The position numbers and the translations under genes are program-made. DNA of 64,000 nucleotides from Sparassis latifolia (Eukaryota; Basidiomycota; Agaricomycetes; Polyporales; Sparassidaceae). The stretch spans positions 1,054,001 to 1,118,000 of the forward strand of contig CM031557.1 in assembly GCA_018466975.1 (NCBI GenBank), written 5' to 3'. Numbering within the stretch: position 1 is the stretch's first letter; every line of letters starts with the position of its first letter. Positions 1 to 11,599 of the stretch are shown piece after piece. Under the pieces are notes generated by a model that saw only the letters and a program-made list of their open reading frames with translations, was not told the DNA's origin and made no database searches.

Positions 1-498
1 TGCTGAGCTTGGAATGGCCTTCAAACGAAGACAGAGCGCTCATTTGCAAGCTGTGGATACAATTTTGAGTGTGCGTGTGATGCTCGTATAGACCAAACAC
101 AAGTACTGTCATTGCTCAAATCGATATCTCCGGATATTCGCCGTGAGTCTTGAGATAGCCATACATTCGAAGCTTATCTTCGACTATTTCCAGATATTCG
201 ATCTCCGTGCAGCTCTCGATAGCTACGCCACGACAACTTGCGAGCAAGTATGGCCTTCGTCGGAGCTTCTTGGCACTCCCACCACGCAGTACAACTTCGG
301 ACTGTTTCTTCTATGGTCTCTCACCAGCTGCATGCGCTAGAGCTCATGGACATGTTCACGTGGTCAAATTTCTAAGTCACAGTCTGGTGCTGTAGCCGGG
401 GACGTCGTGAAAACCCTCAAGAAGCGGCGGCATCCCGATGATAAATATTACACTGCACCTGTCGTCCAGCCGCTGCAATAGGTGTCTTCTCCCCCGCA
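1..498. other. upstream flank, no gene seen
   Basis: No reading frame here looks like a protein; the short overlapping frames have no family resemblance. It presumably holds the promoter and leader of the peptidase gene that starts at 499, possibly also the tail of a gene to the left. Confidence 0.4.
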
Positions 499-2951
499 AT
501 GTTCCTCGTCCGTCGTCTCCTGACGGCTCTCGCACTTGGCCTTGCCGTCAGTGGCACCTCCGCATTGCTCTCGTCTCGTGTGGTCCACGAATCACGCCGG
601 GGTGTCCCCAGCGGTTGGCGTGCCGTGCGACGTGCTGAATCCAGCGTGGTGCTGCCTCTGCGAATCGGACTCGCTCAATCCAACTTGGATAACCTTGAGA
701 CGTTCGTGTTGGACGTATCTCACCCTGACTCCCCCAACTACGGCAAGCACTGGAGTGCGAAGCAGGTCGCGGACACGTTCCGCCCTTCCATGCAGACCGT
801 CGACACCGTCCGTGGGTGGTTGCTCGACAGCGGGCTCGAACCGGAGCGCGTCAAGCTCGTCAAGGGGGGCTCATGGATCCAGGCCAACGTGACTATCGAG
901 CAGGCGGAGCGGTTGCTTGGCACGGAGTACTATGTATACCAGTTCGGCGAGGAGGGTGAGGGAGGGCGCGAGCATATAGCGTGCATGGAGAAGTACTACC
1001 TGCCAGAACACGTCTCCAAGCACGTAGAGCTCATCACACCAACATTGCACTTCGATGTCAAGAACAAGCGTGAGATACATCAGTTTGAGAAGAGGACTGC
1101 GCCCGCGAAAAACATCGGCCAGCCCGGTTTGGGAGTGGCCTATCCGAAGACTACAGGAACCGTTCAGGTAGGGCTGCATTGTGCTATCTCGTTCTCTTGA
1201 AGCTCATCTTTGTGCAGGAGCTCCTTACCGAACTCGAGGAATGCGACGAGCAAATCACGCCGGTATGCTTGCGCGCTCTGTATAGTTTCTCCTATACCCC
1301 CGTCGCCGTTGATAAGAATACCATCGCCATCGGTGAGTGCCAACATATCTGATCTGTTCAGACTACAGACGTTCTTATACCATTAGTCGAGTACACCCCT
1401 CAGGCATACGTTCCGAGTGATCTAGACCTCTTCTTCAGCAACTTCTCTCCCAGCCAAATTGGCGAGCGACCGTATTTGTATTCTATTGACGGCGGTGTGT
1501 CTTCGTCTTCCATGCGGTTCATAGATGATGCATCTGATGCTTCCGCCATCAGGCTACATCCAGACTGAAGGGACAGGATTTAACTACAATGGCGAGTCGA
1601 ATTTGGACTTGCAGTATTCGATGGCTCTTGTAGGGCCACGGCAGACCGTCTCGCTTTACCAAGCTGGAGACGCTGTTGAGGGTCAGCATTCGTTTCCCTG
1701 ACTCCCGGTCTCTCACGCTCGATTCCACCTCACAGGAGCATCCTTTAACAACCTTCTTGATGCACTCGACGCGTCATATTGCACATTTGAAGGAGGTGAC
1801 GACCCGACTCAAGACGCCGCCTATCCTGATCCGTATGGAGGCTATGAAGGTCAGCTACACTCCAATCCTACTCGAAGATCTGCGCTGAATGCCATGTAGG
1901 CCCCGAGGCGTGCGGTACTGTCACTCCTGCCTACGTGATGTCTACCTCGTACGGGTACAACGAGGCGGATCTCACACCGTTCTACATGGAGCGCCAGTGC
2001 GCCGAGTACGCAAAGGTTGGCTCTGCGGCACCCGTTCTTGTCCGCATTGCTCACGCGGTTATGTCGTCGTGCACAGCTGGGCCTGCTCGGTATGACAATC
2101 TTGTACTCCTCCGGTGATGACGGTGTTGCAGGTAACAGTGGCGCTTGCCTGTACCCCAACGGTACTCAAGCAGTCGGCGCACCGATGTTCAGTCCCAGTT
2201 TCCCGGCAACTTGCCCCTACGTAACGAGTGTCGGCGCGACGCAAGTTAATCCTGGGGCAACTGTTCGTCGACGTCTTCGTTTTTTTTTTCAAGTGGCGGT
2301 GCTGATGCATAACTTTGGGGCAGGTGTATGAAGCAGAGAGTGCGTGCGAGCAAGTGATCTACTCCGGTGGGGTTGGTCGAACGTGTTCGCGATGCCGTCT
2401 TACCAGAAGACTGCTGTGGAGAGTTACCTATACAATTACCCTCCGCCGTATTCAGCGACGATCTGGAACTCCACTGGCACGTCCCGGGCCTTCCCGGACA
2501 TCGCTGCGAACGGGTGAGCAGCACAGCGTGAACATGGGATATTGATATTGAGTGCCAATTGATGTGGTTATTGGCAGAGCGAACTACGTTGTTGCAGTTC
2601 AAGGCGAATACTACCTCGTATACGGCACATCTTGCTCCTCGCCTGTCTCCGCATCTATCCTGTCGGCGGTCAATGATGCGCGCCTCGCTGCTGGAAAGGG
2701 TCCGATAGGGTTCATCAACCCCACCGTGCGTGTTGGTAATTTCCCCCTCGCCGTTACATGGCTAATAAGTACACTATTATGGATAGATCTACACAACGGC
2801 AGGAATGGCGGCGTTCAATGACATCACAAACGGTACGAATCCTGGCTGCGATACTGTCGGGTTCTACGCGGAGCCTGGATGGGATCCCGTCACTGGTGTG
2901 GGCACGCCCAACTTCACTAACTTGGTTTCACTCTTCCTTTCGCTGCCGTAG
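499..2951 (+). CDS. sedolisin-family (S53) serine peptidase, secreted tripeptidyl-peptidase type
   Basis: Secreted serine-carboxyl peptidase of the S53 (sedolisin/kumamolisin) family, which in fungi usually cuts tripeptides from extracellular protein at acid pH. Seen: a hydrophobic signal peptide at residues 1-23, a pro-kumamolisin activation domain (HPDSPNYGKHW, GSWIQANVTIEQAERLLG), then the catalytic domain. The Glu/Asp pair is in NGESNLDLQ (about 1590), the oxyanion Asp in SSGDDGVAG (about 2115), the catalytic Ser in YGTSCSSP (about 2630); the C-terminal Ca-binding-type tail DPVTGVGTPNF ends at 2951. Ten exons by hand: 499-1167, 1218-1332, 1387-1494, 1553-1681, 1736-1849, 1900-2015, 2077-2262, 2324-2513, 2578-2725, 2787-2951. 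All junctions keep frame except inside exon 8, where the G run at 2368-2372 is one base short, so the frame breaks just before a conserved WSNVF segment. Either the gene is inactivated or the base call is wrong. Confidence 0.88.
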
Positions 2952-3544
2952 CCGAAACCGACTTCAGAGACACGCGAGCGTTTCATTTTACATGGATTTA
3001 TGATGACAGGGTCATAATTCAAATTTGTGTTTATACCGCGAGCAGATGCGCCAAGGCACAGCTTGTCTTCTCGACACTCACGGTTGCGCGGAACGTTCAG
3101 AGCGTCGAACTCATCAATATCTGAGGAGACTTAGGTCTCGGCTAATAAAAAGGAAAATAGCGCCCGAATCTGGGCCTCTGGTTCCTTCGCAGGACCTAGT
3201 AATGCCAATACCTCACACGGCGTCGCTGTTGGCCTTCAGATTGCCACTTGCAGTGTAGGCTGCTGGAACATTCCCCATCCAGGCAACAGCCCCAGACATT
3301 ACAACCAACTATGATAGAGTTGACTTCTGAGCGCCCGCAAATTGAATCCGAATAATCGAGGCTACACCGTTCGGAGTTGTGTCTGCATCAAAGTCCAAAA
3401 GGCCAAGCGTTGTCAATCCTAACCAGCCTAACTTATGATGGACCTGGATACAGTGGCTGTGCATCCGCCAAACGCCTCATTGGTCCAGCACCGTAAGTAC
3501 GCCGTCCAACGCTCTCAGCCCATGTATACTTAGAAGATCTCCCA

Positions 3545-5470
3545 ATGCCTCATCCTTGGGTTTCTCTGAACTTTCAGCTTTCATATCCCGTCACGAGGGT
3601 GCGTACATCCTCTGGCATGAACTTCCGTTTCATCCCATTCCATGCTCATCTTTAGCCTTTCAGGTCTACCCCTGGCACTACTTCACCTCCATTACAGCAG
3701 GGATATCCTTCGTGGTGCTCACAATAATCACCCTACTTAACGGTTAGTGTAGCCAGTATCAGTCCAATTATACTTATTTATTATTCAGTACCGATCTTCT
3801 AGTCGTCGTGAGTGGATACAATAATGTCACTGTCCTTAGTCAGGACTATGATTTTGAACCTCATTACTGGTGGTGAGTGTGCACATATCATCTCTCTGGT
3901 GGCTGGCGCGAATACGGAAGGAGGGATCCTGATGAGAGCTCCTGCGACACTGATGGTTCATACCGATTGGTACGCACCGAGGACAGTCGAGCTGCCCTGG
4001 ACGAATGTACTAGATGACGCGTAGCTTCATTCTATTTCCCTGAGGCGCTGGCCGGTGCACATACCTTGCTCACCGACTTCTTTTGCAGGTCGCCATTTAT
4101 CACAACCCACAACCCACACTGTCAGAGTCACCAATTCCTCGTTGGTGACACTTTCAACACAAATGTCTCGCTGTTCCAGTATTCGTTGTTGGCTCTTGAG
4201 CAATCCGGCCAGTCGCCCTTACCAGCCTATGGCTTCGCCTACACAGGCACACCATTGAATGCAATTTGCAATCACCCACTGGAAACGAATACCTTTGGCG
4301 TCCTCGTCAATAGGTTGCAGAAAACGGTACAGAGCAAGGTCGGCTTCGCTATCGGATGACAGTGAATCGTGTATTTATGATCTCTCAGGCTCTGATCGTC
4401 TGCTTCGATGTCAGCCAAGATATCCAGGTCCTTGCACTTCAGATGAGTTGGTCGATGGGCTTACTCTCAGCCGACAGGAACTTTCTCTCGTACAATCCAA
4501 GTAATATGACCTTTATAGACATACTCAGCGCCCTTGCCGTAGACCTACTCGTAGGCGTCGTCGCTGCGTCTGCGAACACAACGGTCGGGATCGACAGCTT
4601 CGTCGCAAGTGGACACATGTATTGTCCTGAGTATGAGGCGGCGAACGGCAGCTGGGCTATAACACCGAACGACGCTGAGGTACAGCAATGTCAGAATTCG
4701 TCGACGGCACTGTACACCAATCCTGTCCAGTTCTCATATTCGAACGATACCGTGCTATCATCAAGCGACGTGCCGGCAGTGCTCGACCAGTCCATTGCGA
4801 ATTATCTGCAGGCGTTGAATGCGGCTGTTCTCGCGGATATCGGGCTGTGGTATCCGAACAACATCTTCGCCTCCCCTGGGATGTTCAACGCGACCATCGC
4901 CCCGAACGACGCGGTCGACGCTGCTCTCACGCGAACCCCTGCACTCAGTTCTTTTTATACGTTCGAAAATCAGACGACGTCGGCCGCGTCGCTGATGCGG
5001 AAGACAGGCATGATACCCGGGTCAGTCGATACTTCGCTCGTCATTCCGTCCTCCGGCCAGAAGCCAGCGACGATCGCCCTGAGCTACCTCTGCCAAGTCC
5101 AGCGAATTAAGAGCCCACTTAACCTCATTATCTGTGGGTCTCGTACCTTTCGTCTAGTGCGTATCTAACATCAGTTGTCCAGCCGTCATTGTTGCAGATG
5201 CATCCATGTTTACCGCGTTCTACGCGTTCTGGACACTCGCAGCTTCGGTGTTTGCTCGACGCAAATCTAGAGAAGGTGAGGTTTCAACTAAGTATTCCGC
5301 CGTTCGTGTTCTGTGTGGTGACGTCTGTTGGGCCAGCCAACGTGTGTGAGGGGCACATGCTGTGCCGAGACTCGTTCGTCATGAAGAACCGAACCTCTGA
5401 GGATGATCCTGGCAGCGGCGTGTCGCTGGTAACACCTGCATATAAGGACGAGTGGGAGCAAGAAGGTTAG
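3545..5470 (+). CDS. multi-exon membrane protein of unknown function, agaric-specific type
   Basis: I do not recognise a function; the pattern resembles hypothetical membrane proteins common in Agaricomycetes. Visible pieces: first exon 3545-3598 (starts MPHPWVSLN), exon 3664-3742 with a hydrophobic helix (FTSITAGISFVVLTIITLLN), exon 3803-3872 (SQDYDFEPHYW), an ectodomain around 4090-4350 with VGDTFNTNVSLFQY, an exon from about 4380 to 5130 with another hydrophobic stretch (FIDILSALAVDLLVGVVAAS) and many N-glycosylation sequons, and a last helix MFTAFYAFWTLAASVFARR at about 5205-5270. The final exon ends DEWEQEG and stop at 5470. This fits a short N-terminal anchor, a large extracellular glycosylated loop and a C-terminal anchor with an acidic cytoplasmic tail. 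The 3873-4360 exon borders are not resolved. Confidence 0.6.
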
Positions 5471-5640
5471 GTTGTGTGTTTTCGTGCTGAGGTAGGGTGC
5501 GCGGGGCCGTAGGACCTATCTACATGCAAAAATGTTGATCTGCAAGTTTCTGCCTGATTTGCTAGGATATTCGCGAACCTTGGGATTCCCGTTACTACTC
5601 TGCAACTCGTGACCCTTGAGATGCACCTGCAAGGCCCACC

Positions 5641-5700
5641 TATTCTCCCAAAGGTAGTTGTAGACACTCTGCTTCAACCTTCGTGCCTCGGATACACTCT
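5641..5700. repeat. fragment of a hAT-like element end
   Basis: About 55 bp match the terminal sequence of the element at 15857-16674 (its right end read in reverse), including an identical core ACTCTGCTTCAACCTTCG and the CTCCCAAAGG motif just inside the end. The terminal hexamer here is TATTCT instead of TAGTCT. No partner end or target duplication was found. A third copy is at 36190-36250. Confidence 0.5.
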
Positions 5701-5880
5701 CCCGTACATGCTTGCATAGGTCGGAGTGAACAGCTGAACGCGCTCGGCATATTCTGAAACTTGTGCCATCCTTGAACCAACAGCCTTGTTTCCTGATACT
5801 GTATGTACTGCATATAGATTCTGTCCTTCATCGCAGAGTTCGTGTATTCTACCCCGTCCGATCCGTGGCAGCTTGAACAA
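5674..5880 (-). pseudogene. possible N-terminal fragment of a Fic/Doc-like gene
   Basis: A 68-codon open frame contains LFTPTYASM, which resembles the LFTPTYARM segment in the Fic/Doc pseudogene at 11092-11568; the surrounding DNA also looks similar. The frame then runs straight into the hAT-like end fragment at 5641-5700 and stops. No Fic motif is present. The rest of the 5471-5981 spacer shows nothing else. This could be chance similarity. Confidence 0.2.
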
Positions 5881-5981
5881 AGCACAGACAATAAGTATTA
5901 CGGATGAATTGCAACATAAATTATGCTAAAAAATTGGGAGCAAGCCTGCAGAACAGACTGCCAATGCGCAATGGCAGTGCA

Positions 5982-8639
5982 TCACATAATCCTACACTCC
6001 TTGTCCTCCAGCTTATGGCTCGTGAATCCCATCTCCTCAAACGTCTGCGGCCCCTTCGTGGTCTGACGCGGTGGAGGCGCCAGTTTTGGCTCAGGTTCAT
6101 CACCTGCCGGCGAGCCCGATGGACCTGGCCGAGTAGCCGCACCAACACCAGCCATGTTCTGATTCTGCCTCTGCGGCCGAGGCACGGGCGACGATGGGAG
6201 ACCTAGGCGGGGAGAAGGCGACGTCTCTGAGGCAGACGAGGAGCCAGGGTCGACAAGGCTATAGCGCGGGGCGTTCGCGAAGGGCCGCTGACCACCAGCG
6301 GGAGACAAAGGGTGTACGTTCGGTACTATGTTCGGGTTGGCAGGCTGATACGGGACGGGGCTGGGGATCGGCGATGCACTGGCCGGAGACCGTGATGGCT
6401 GGTACGAATTTTGGACCCCAGGAGGGATGGCAGCGGCGCTCGGTTGTGAGGGCTGATAAGGCATTACACTGTGGTGTGGGGAAGAAGAGGCAGCGTTGGG
6501 TCCGTTGGGTCCTGATGCGATCGGTCTTCCCCGCATCGGTTGCTGCTCGTTCACAGCAGGTAGGCGCATACCTCCCATACTGGGAGAGCTGCCCTGTGTT
6601 GGTGCACCATACGCAGCTGCCCCGGCGACCACACCGGTACCGGCCCTAGCTCCAGCACCTACAGTATTGGCAGCAGCGTACGCAGCACCTGCACCCGCGA
6701 CTGCCGCAGATCCAGCAGCGAGTCGTGCGCTCATGAGCGAGTTCTTGCGTACGTGATTGAGCGATTGGGGATTCTGACCGTTTGCGCGGGGGGCACCTGG
6801 ACGCGCGTCAGAACGTTGCTTCGCCTGCGTACGCTTGCGCACGAGGGTACTGTCGGTGAGATTATCGTGCTCCGCGCGCGAGAGCGCCTGTGGTGAGGGC
6901 TGCGAGAGCGCCTTGAGGCGATCCGTTGCGTCTGTATTCCCGTCCTCTGAAGCCTACCACAAGAAAGAAAATCAGATGCATGAAAACGGTCTAAGATGGA
7001 CGCGCGCACTTTGGTGTACCATTTCAAGGCAGTATCGATGTCCTTGGACCCGCCCACACCAACCTCGGCGTAGTAGCCCATTGCGAACTCCGCGCTTGGG
7101 AGACCCTTGCGAGCCGCCTTTTCCGCGAATGTCCACGCGAGCCCTTCGTCCTTATCGAACGCGCCTTCGGCCCCGCACAAGAACCACTTGCTCAGCGCCA
7201 TATCCGCTTCGATCTCTCCCTGCTGACTCGCGAGCGAGTAGTATTGTACGCTGAGGAGGGCATCAAATGGGAAGGGCGGCTGCGCAAATTCGTACGCATG
7301 TCCGAGCTTGTATTGCGCTGGCGCAAAGTTTAGAAACGCTGCACGCTCGAGGTGCCGACGTGCCTCCGCCCCCGGGGTCGAGCCTGTAGGTACGTACGGC
7401 GCAAAGAGTGCAGGTTGTAGCTGTATATGAGTGAATTCGCCGAGCAGCAGTAACCCGAAGACGTATGCGGGCTGCGGGGACTCAACTGACGCGAGCGTCG
7501 CTGCGCGGTGCAATAGCGGTAAGGCTGCGTCATAGTTCGCTGGTAGCCCGAGCTGACCCATCAGATGCGCCATGCCCATGCGCTGAGCACAGCCTGGTCA
7601 GCCAATCCGGTCAATCAAAGGCTGCAGGCAGGCACTCACATAGAGACAGCTCTCGTCGCCGAGCTTGGCGCCACGCTCGAAGCACTGCTTAGCGTGTGCG
7701 GCATCTCCGAACGTCTCGTAATCGCGACCGAGTCGAAACCATGCCGCGTAAAAGCCACCCTTTGCGGCCTGCTCGAAGTGTCGGAATGCCGACCGAGGGT
7801 TATGCGGGACAAACTGCCCGTGCGCGCCTGACGACTCGCACGTTGCAAGCAGGTACAGCGCCTCCGCCATCGGGGGATCGCGTTCCGACAGTTGGAGCAG
7901 TATAGGCAGTGCTGCGTTCACCAGTCGTTGTAGCTCTGGTGACGGCTCGCTTGACCGCTCGAAGAGGGAGAGCACATCCCTGAGCCAGGCTATCTTGCGC
8001 ACTGGATCGTACGTCGGCTGCTGCACCGCCGGCAGTTGTGCGCCGAGATTCGATGCCGTGGGTATCGGCGCCGTCAGCGACGGAGACACGTTCGTCGGTG
8101 CGGGCGACGACTGCAGTGGTCGCTGGGGAGTATAGTTGGAGGAAATAGATGAATGGCGTATTCGCTGTCCCGGCGCGAGCGGTGGGTAGGCGGATGGGGA
8201 AGACGGCTGATGGGCTTGTTGCACCGCTGGCTGAGGCATCGCACCCGCCCACGGACTCCAGTCGGAGCCTACAGGAGGAGGAAGCGGGCTCACCGTGCGG
8301 GGATCGGTCCCTGGAGGTACGGCGAAGCCTGGTGGACGAGGAGATCTACCCCGATACGGGCCCTGGACAGCCTGCTGGTCGAGGGTACGGGCCATCTGGT
8401 CGAACATCAGGAGGACTAGAGGATGATGTGGACGAAACAGCACGCACGTTCGCAGGAAGATCGGGCTGAAATTTATGCGGGCGCGGAGCTACGAGCGGAT
8501 CGTCGAAATGGGGAGCAAGTCGGTCGTCTGGATGGAAGTCAGGGGGCAAGGGTGGAACGGCAGGAGGAAGAGAGTCGGATCGGTGACGGTAGTCGTCGTA
8601 GTCGTCAAAGGGGCGCGGAGGAACAGGAGGTGCAGCCAT
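5982..8639 (-). CDS. chitin synthase activator of the Skt5/Chs4 type (Sel1 repeats, C-terminal prenylation motif)
   Basis: Predicted 830-residue regulator of chitin synthase III; in yeast Skt5/Chs4 binds Chs3 and recruits it to the bud neck. Exons: 8639-8448, 8395-7640, 7582-7010, 6953-5982, all joined in frame through 52-57 nt introns. Residues 1-200 are Pro/Ser-rich and disordered. A run of Sel1/TPR-like helical repeats follows at about 230-500 (SAFRHFEQAAKGGFYAAWFR, AKQCFERGAKLGDESC, ARRHLERAAFLNFAPAQYKL, AWTFAEKAARKGLPSAEFAM). A basic/Ala/Pro-rich tail 510-820 ends in KECRIM. CRIM is a CaaX box, comparable to CVIM in yeast Skt5, so farnesylation and membrane attachment are likely (inference). 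The start MAAPPVPPRPFDDYDDY is the first Met of an open frame. Length is close to Skt5 (696 aa) with a longer tail. Confidence 0.88.
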
Positions 8640-9454
8640 TTTGTAGCAGCAAACACTACCTCGGCGTTAAAGCGGGAAGGGTGCGATGGATACGATAGAT
8701 GTTGCGGGGACGAACGACGGCGGCAGATATTGAATCGATTGCACAGCAGGAGCACTGCCACCGGAACCTGCTTTGAGGCTTAGCAGCTAGGTTCAAACCG
8801 GTACGAGGAGAAGGCAGAGTAGAGGACTGTGTATAGCTATCGTGAACATGATGGATCATTGCCTGGTATGAGATAGAGACGAGCACGCACCTGTGCAAAG
8901 ACCAACGATCAGGTAGGTGGGAGATGGGTATGAAACAGCAGCACGTAGAATGTGGCGGATGAGGTTGTCCAAACGCTGCCTCAGGTGGTCAGTACGTGAG
9001 TGAGAGAGGACTTACTCGTATGTACCTTCTACACTTGTACCATGCTGGACATGGGCGTACGTTGGAAAGACGATGCCAGCGCACCGGTTGGGAAGTCGGA
9101 CGTCGGCCGGGACTCGCCGTTCTGCATGGCGAACAAAAAAATCTTTACGCGAGGTAATTATATGCATCCACGCCGACGCACCGTAGATCTTCTGTTTCTA
9201 CGTAAGTATCCTGCAACGCTCAAGCGCGCGTGGGCATGCGCAGCTTCCGCGCCCAATGCCATGACTAGCAATATTATCCGTTTCACTCTCAGTCGATGCA
9301 CCCATGCCCGGTGCATGCCTGCGCATCACTTGTCTACACCTTGCAGCAAAAAGCCTTGCAGACACTGCTCCTGACCCGGGATATATCGACCTACGCCCCA
9401 AACGCATCCTCCGAACCGTGATGATATTCGAACGAGGCATCGCGCAGCGACTCG
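8640..9454. other. intergenic, nothing recognised
   Basis: Presumed promoter and leader of the Skt5-type gene (minus strand) and downstream sequence of the next gene. Small open frames here have no convincing features. Confidence 0.4.
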
Positions 9455-9855
9455 TCAACGTTCTTTCAAATAAGCTAGCACAGCCTGGACATTTGGATTG
9501 CGACTGCTCTCCACCGTTGCGCGCGAGAGCAAATCTGCGAAAGATATGAGGTTATTCGGTCAAGGTGGAAAAAATTATACCGACCACTGTCCGTGCCGGT
9601 TGGAGCTATTGTGAAGTAGTGTGGTGCCCAACCATTCAGTGTTAGACTCAAGCCTTCGGGACCGCCGTTAGCCTTCCATCCAAGAGCTTCTGCTAGCTCC
9701 TGGTCAACGTAAAGTGTTTGATTATCTAGAAGCACCTTGAACTCTTTGGGAGGGATCGTGGAGAGGTCACAACTGCTCGAATTGTGTCGCAAGGAACTTC
9801 GGAACATGAGCGAACAGCGACAACGACATGCACTGTGCACGAGCCGATGGAACAT
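9455..9855 (-). CDS. small protein of unknown function, 3' exons
   Basis: Two exons are supported. One runs from about 9855 (5' limit uncertain) to 9585 and carries the coherent sequence FKVLLDNQTLYVDQELAEAL and LNGWAPHYFTIAPTGTDS. A 50 nt GT-AG intron (9584-9535) joins it in frame to 9534-9455, encoding an ATVESSRNP...VLAYLKER end with stop at 9455. No family is recognised. The upstream exon was not found, so the true start is open; the first residues listed by the open frame are Cys/Arg-rich and are probably intron. Confidence 0.45.
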
Positions 9856-10347
9856 CTTCCACGAATTTAGATTGGCGCGAAGGGCTCTTCAGGAGAATGA
9901 TTCAAGTTGCACTCGACTCCGCGGCTGCAGGAGGCGGCCGAGCAAACTATAGTTGGAGCACCAGGAAGCGCCCATCATCACGTGTATTTCCCCTCTTTCA
10001 CTTTGGATAAGCGTACGTATTCACGAGCAAGCAGAACAAGTCGAAATGTCGCCATGCAGTCGGTAATAATCATTCCAACGTCTTCACACCGTGCGGACGA
10101 CGCGGACGATTAGGTTAGGCATATATATGGCTAAGCTCATGAATTTTGGCCTCGTTTCCAGCTTCCTTAAGCTGAAAGCGAGACCGTCGTCTACACGAGA
10201 GTGCGACGGTAATATTATAATTTCAACAATGCCAATCTGCATACAAGTACATTCGTCACTTAGGCTCTTTGCCTTCTGTCCTACAACGGAGAGGCGGCTG
10301 ACCGGTTGAAAGAACAATCCCAGTTTGTGGGGGAACGTAGTGTAGGT

Positions 10348-10423
10348 GATATATGAGAGGATGGGGGACGAGCGAGACTGAGCCTCACCATCCTCCTACA
10401 TATCCCAAGCCATCTCGCTCGTC
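10348..10423. repeat. interleaved inverted repeats upstream of the Fic/Doc pseudogene
   Basis: GATATATGAGAGGATGG (from 10348) pairs imperfectly with CCATCCTCCTACATATC (from 10388), and GACGAGCGAGA (from about 10367) pairs exactly with TCTCGCTCGTC (from 10413). The arms interleave, so they would form competing stems. It lies 60-130 bp before the ATG at 10480. Confidence 0.4.
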
Positions 10424-10479
10424 GCTTCCCGCGTTGTGAGTAATTCCAAATTTGTCATTGAATCGGCTGAGTTTTGGGA

Positions 10480-10905
10480 ATGTCCAGGATACCCATGACG
10501 TTTACAGTTACCTTCGCTCGAGACCTGAACAAGTTACTCACGGGCAACTCCATCCTCGTCAAGCCTGGCGAGCTCGAATCTGCGCTTCGTAGACCTCGGA
10601 TGAGAATTCATTATACTCCCGAATCCACTGCCTTCCAGCTCGCCGCATCTCTCGCCTACAGCTTCATCCAGAACCACCCCTTCCTCGACGGCAGCAAATG
10701 AACAGCATTTTGGATCGCTAACGAATACCTCAAGGAGATTCGTCACGAGCCTCTCACGACCCACGCACCGGGAGCGGACGATGACGAGCAGATAATGCGG
10801 GTCATAGGAAAGGCTCATGAGACGGTGGCGAGGAGTGAGTTGAGAGAGGAGGAACTTGCTTCTGTCCACGCCCGGGCTCTTGGAGTGATCGAATTAGGTG
10901 AGTAA
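10480..10905 (+). pseudogene. Fic/Doc-type gene broken by an in-frame TGA in the active-site motif
   Basis: The Fic/Doc fold transfers a nucleotide or phosphate onto target proteins; Doc is the toxin of the bacterial phd/doc pair, and fungi carry Doc-like genes probably acquired from bacteria. Seen: an N-terminal helical part (PGELESALRRP, QLAASLAYSFIQ), the Fic motif region HPFLDGSK, then TGA at 10699-10701 exactly where the family has Arg, then the expected continuation TAFWIANEYL in the same frame up to a stop at 10903. The family consensus is HPFxDGNKRxA, so Asn is also replaced by Ser. The stop codon differs from an Arg codon (CGA) by one C-to-T change at a CpG. Two independent departures in the active site suggest real decay rather than a sequencing error. 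No antitoxin-like partner is visible. Confidence 0.8.
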
Positions 10906-11091
10906 CTATTGCAGTCTATCTGCGAACCATATGTCCTTGGTAAAGATTGCCTGCCCTTGATGCTTTTCCTACCGATGACTCTGTTCACCTTGTTGTGGCT
11001 CTTCATCATGTTAGCATACGATGATTGATACTTGGCAAGTAAACAAGATCTATTCCTCTCACTGAAACGATCGGAAGATAATCACGCAAGC

Positions 11092-11568
11092 TCATCTCCG
11101 TGGACCTTCCTCCAACCCGTCCACGTCTATTTCTCCACTAGCTACTCTGATGTAACGGTCTGCCACGGCGGTAAGGTCCTTGTGAACTTCACCGCTGTCC
11201 GCTAAGCCTGGCTTGCCCTGCGCGCGCAAATACTCGTTGGCAAGAAAGAAAGCTGTAATATACGGTCAAAATCTACCGCAGGTGGAACGTTGATAGACAC
11301 TCACCAGTCCGCTTATTGCCATCTAGAAAAGGATGTCAAATACTAAGTGATGGATACGTTGGCAACCTTTGAAAGAAAGCTGTAATATACGGTCAGACGC
11401 AGGCTTGTGCGGCTCGTACATTGCTACGTGCAGCGGCCTGGCCAGGGCTGACTGCAGTTCGTTGCGCTTCACGAGTTGTGATACGGCCGGGTGCACAATT
11501 TGTGCATTGATCATCCTAGCATATGTTGGCGTGAAGAGCCGAGCCAGGCGCGGGGCCGCGCTCGACAT
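11092..11568 (-). pseudogene. second Fic/Doc-type gene, with intact Fic motif but disrupted upstream
   Basis: Convergent with the copy at 10480. From the ATG at 11568 the frame reads MSSAAPRLARLFTPTYARM and continues to HKPAS at about 11396, then loses coherence. The full Fic motif HPFLDGNKRT lies at about 11336-11307, in a different frame and directly preceded by TGA. A good GT-AG intron (about 11305-11256) then leads to AFFLANEYLRAQGKPG and a C-terminal tail ending at the stop 11092. Between HKPAS and the motif lies a second copy of the 3' splice-site segment of that intron (see the direct repeat). Either there is an unresolved intron, or the gene has been broken by that duplication; I favour the latter. 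Its sequence is well diverged from the plus-strand copy. Confidence 0.72.
11244..11395. repeat. 23 bp direct repeat inside the Fic/Doc pseudogene
   Basis: On the minus strand the same 23 bp stretch (contains CCGTATATTACAGCTTTC) occurs at 11395-11373 and at 11266-11244, about 130 bp apart; a further TTGCCAACG follows both copies. The downstream copy is the real 3' splice site and exon start. The upstream copy sits where the conserved helix before the Fic motif should be. Confidence 0.75.
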
Positions 11569-11599
11569 GGTGGAAAAGAACAAGTTGTATTGCCCTATC

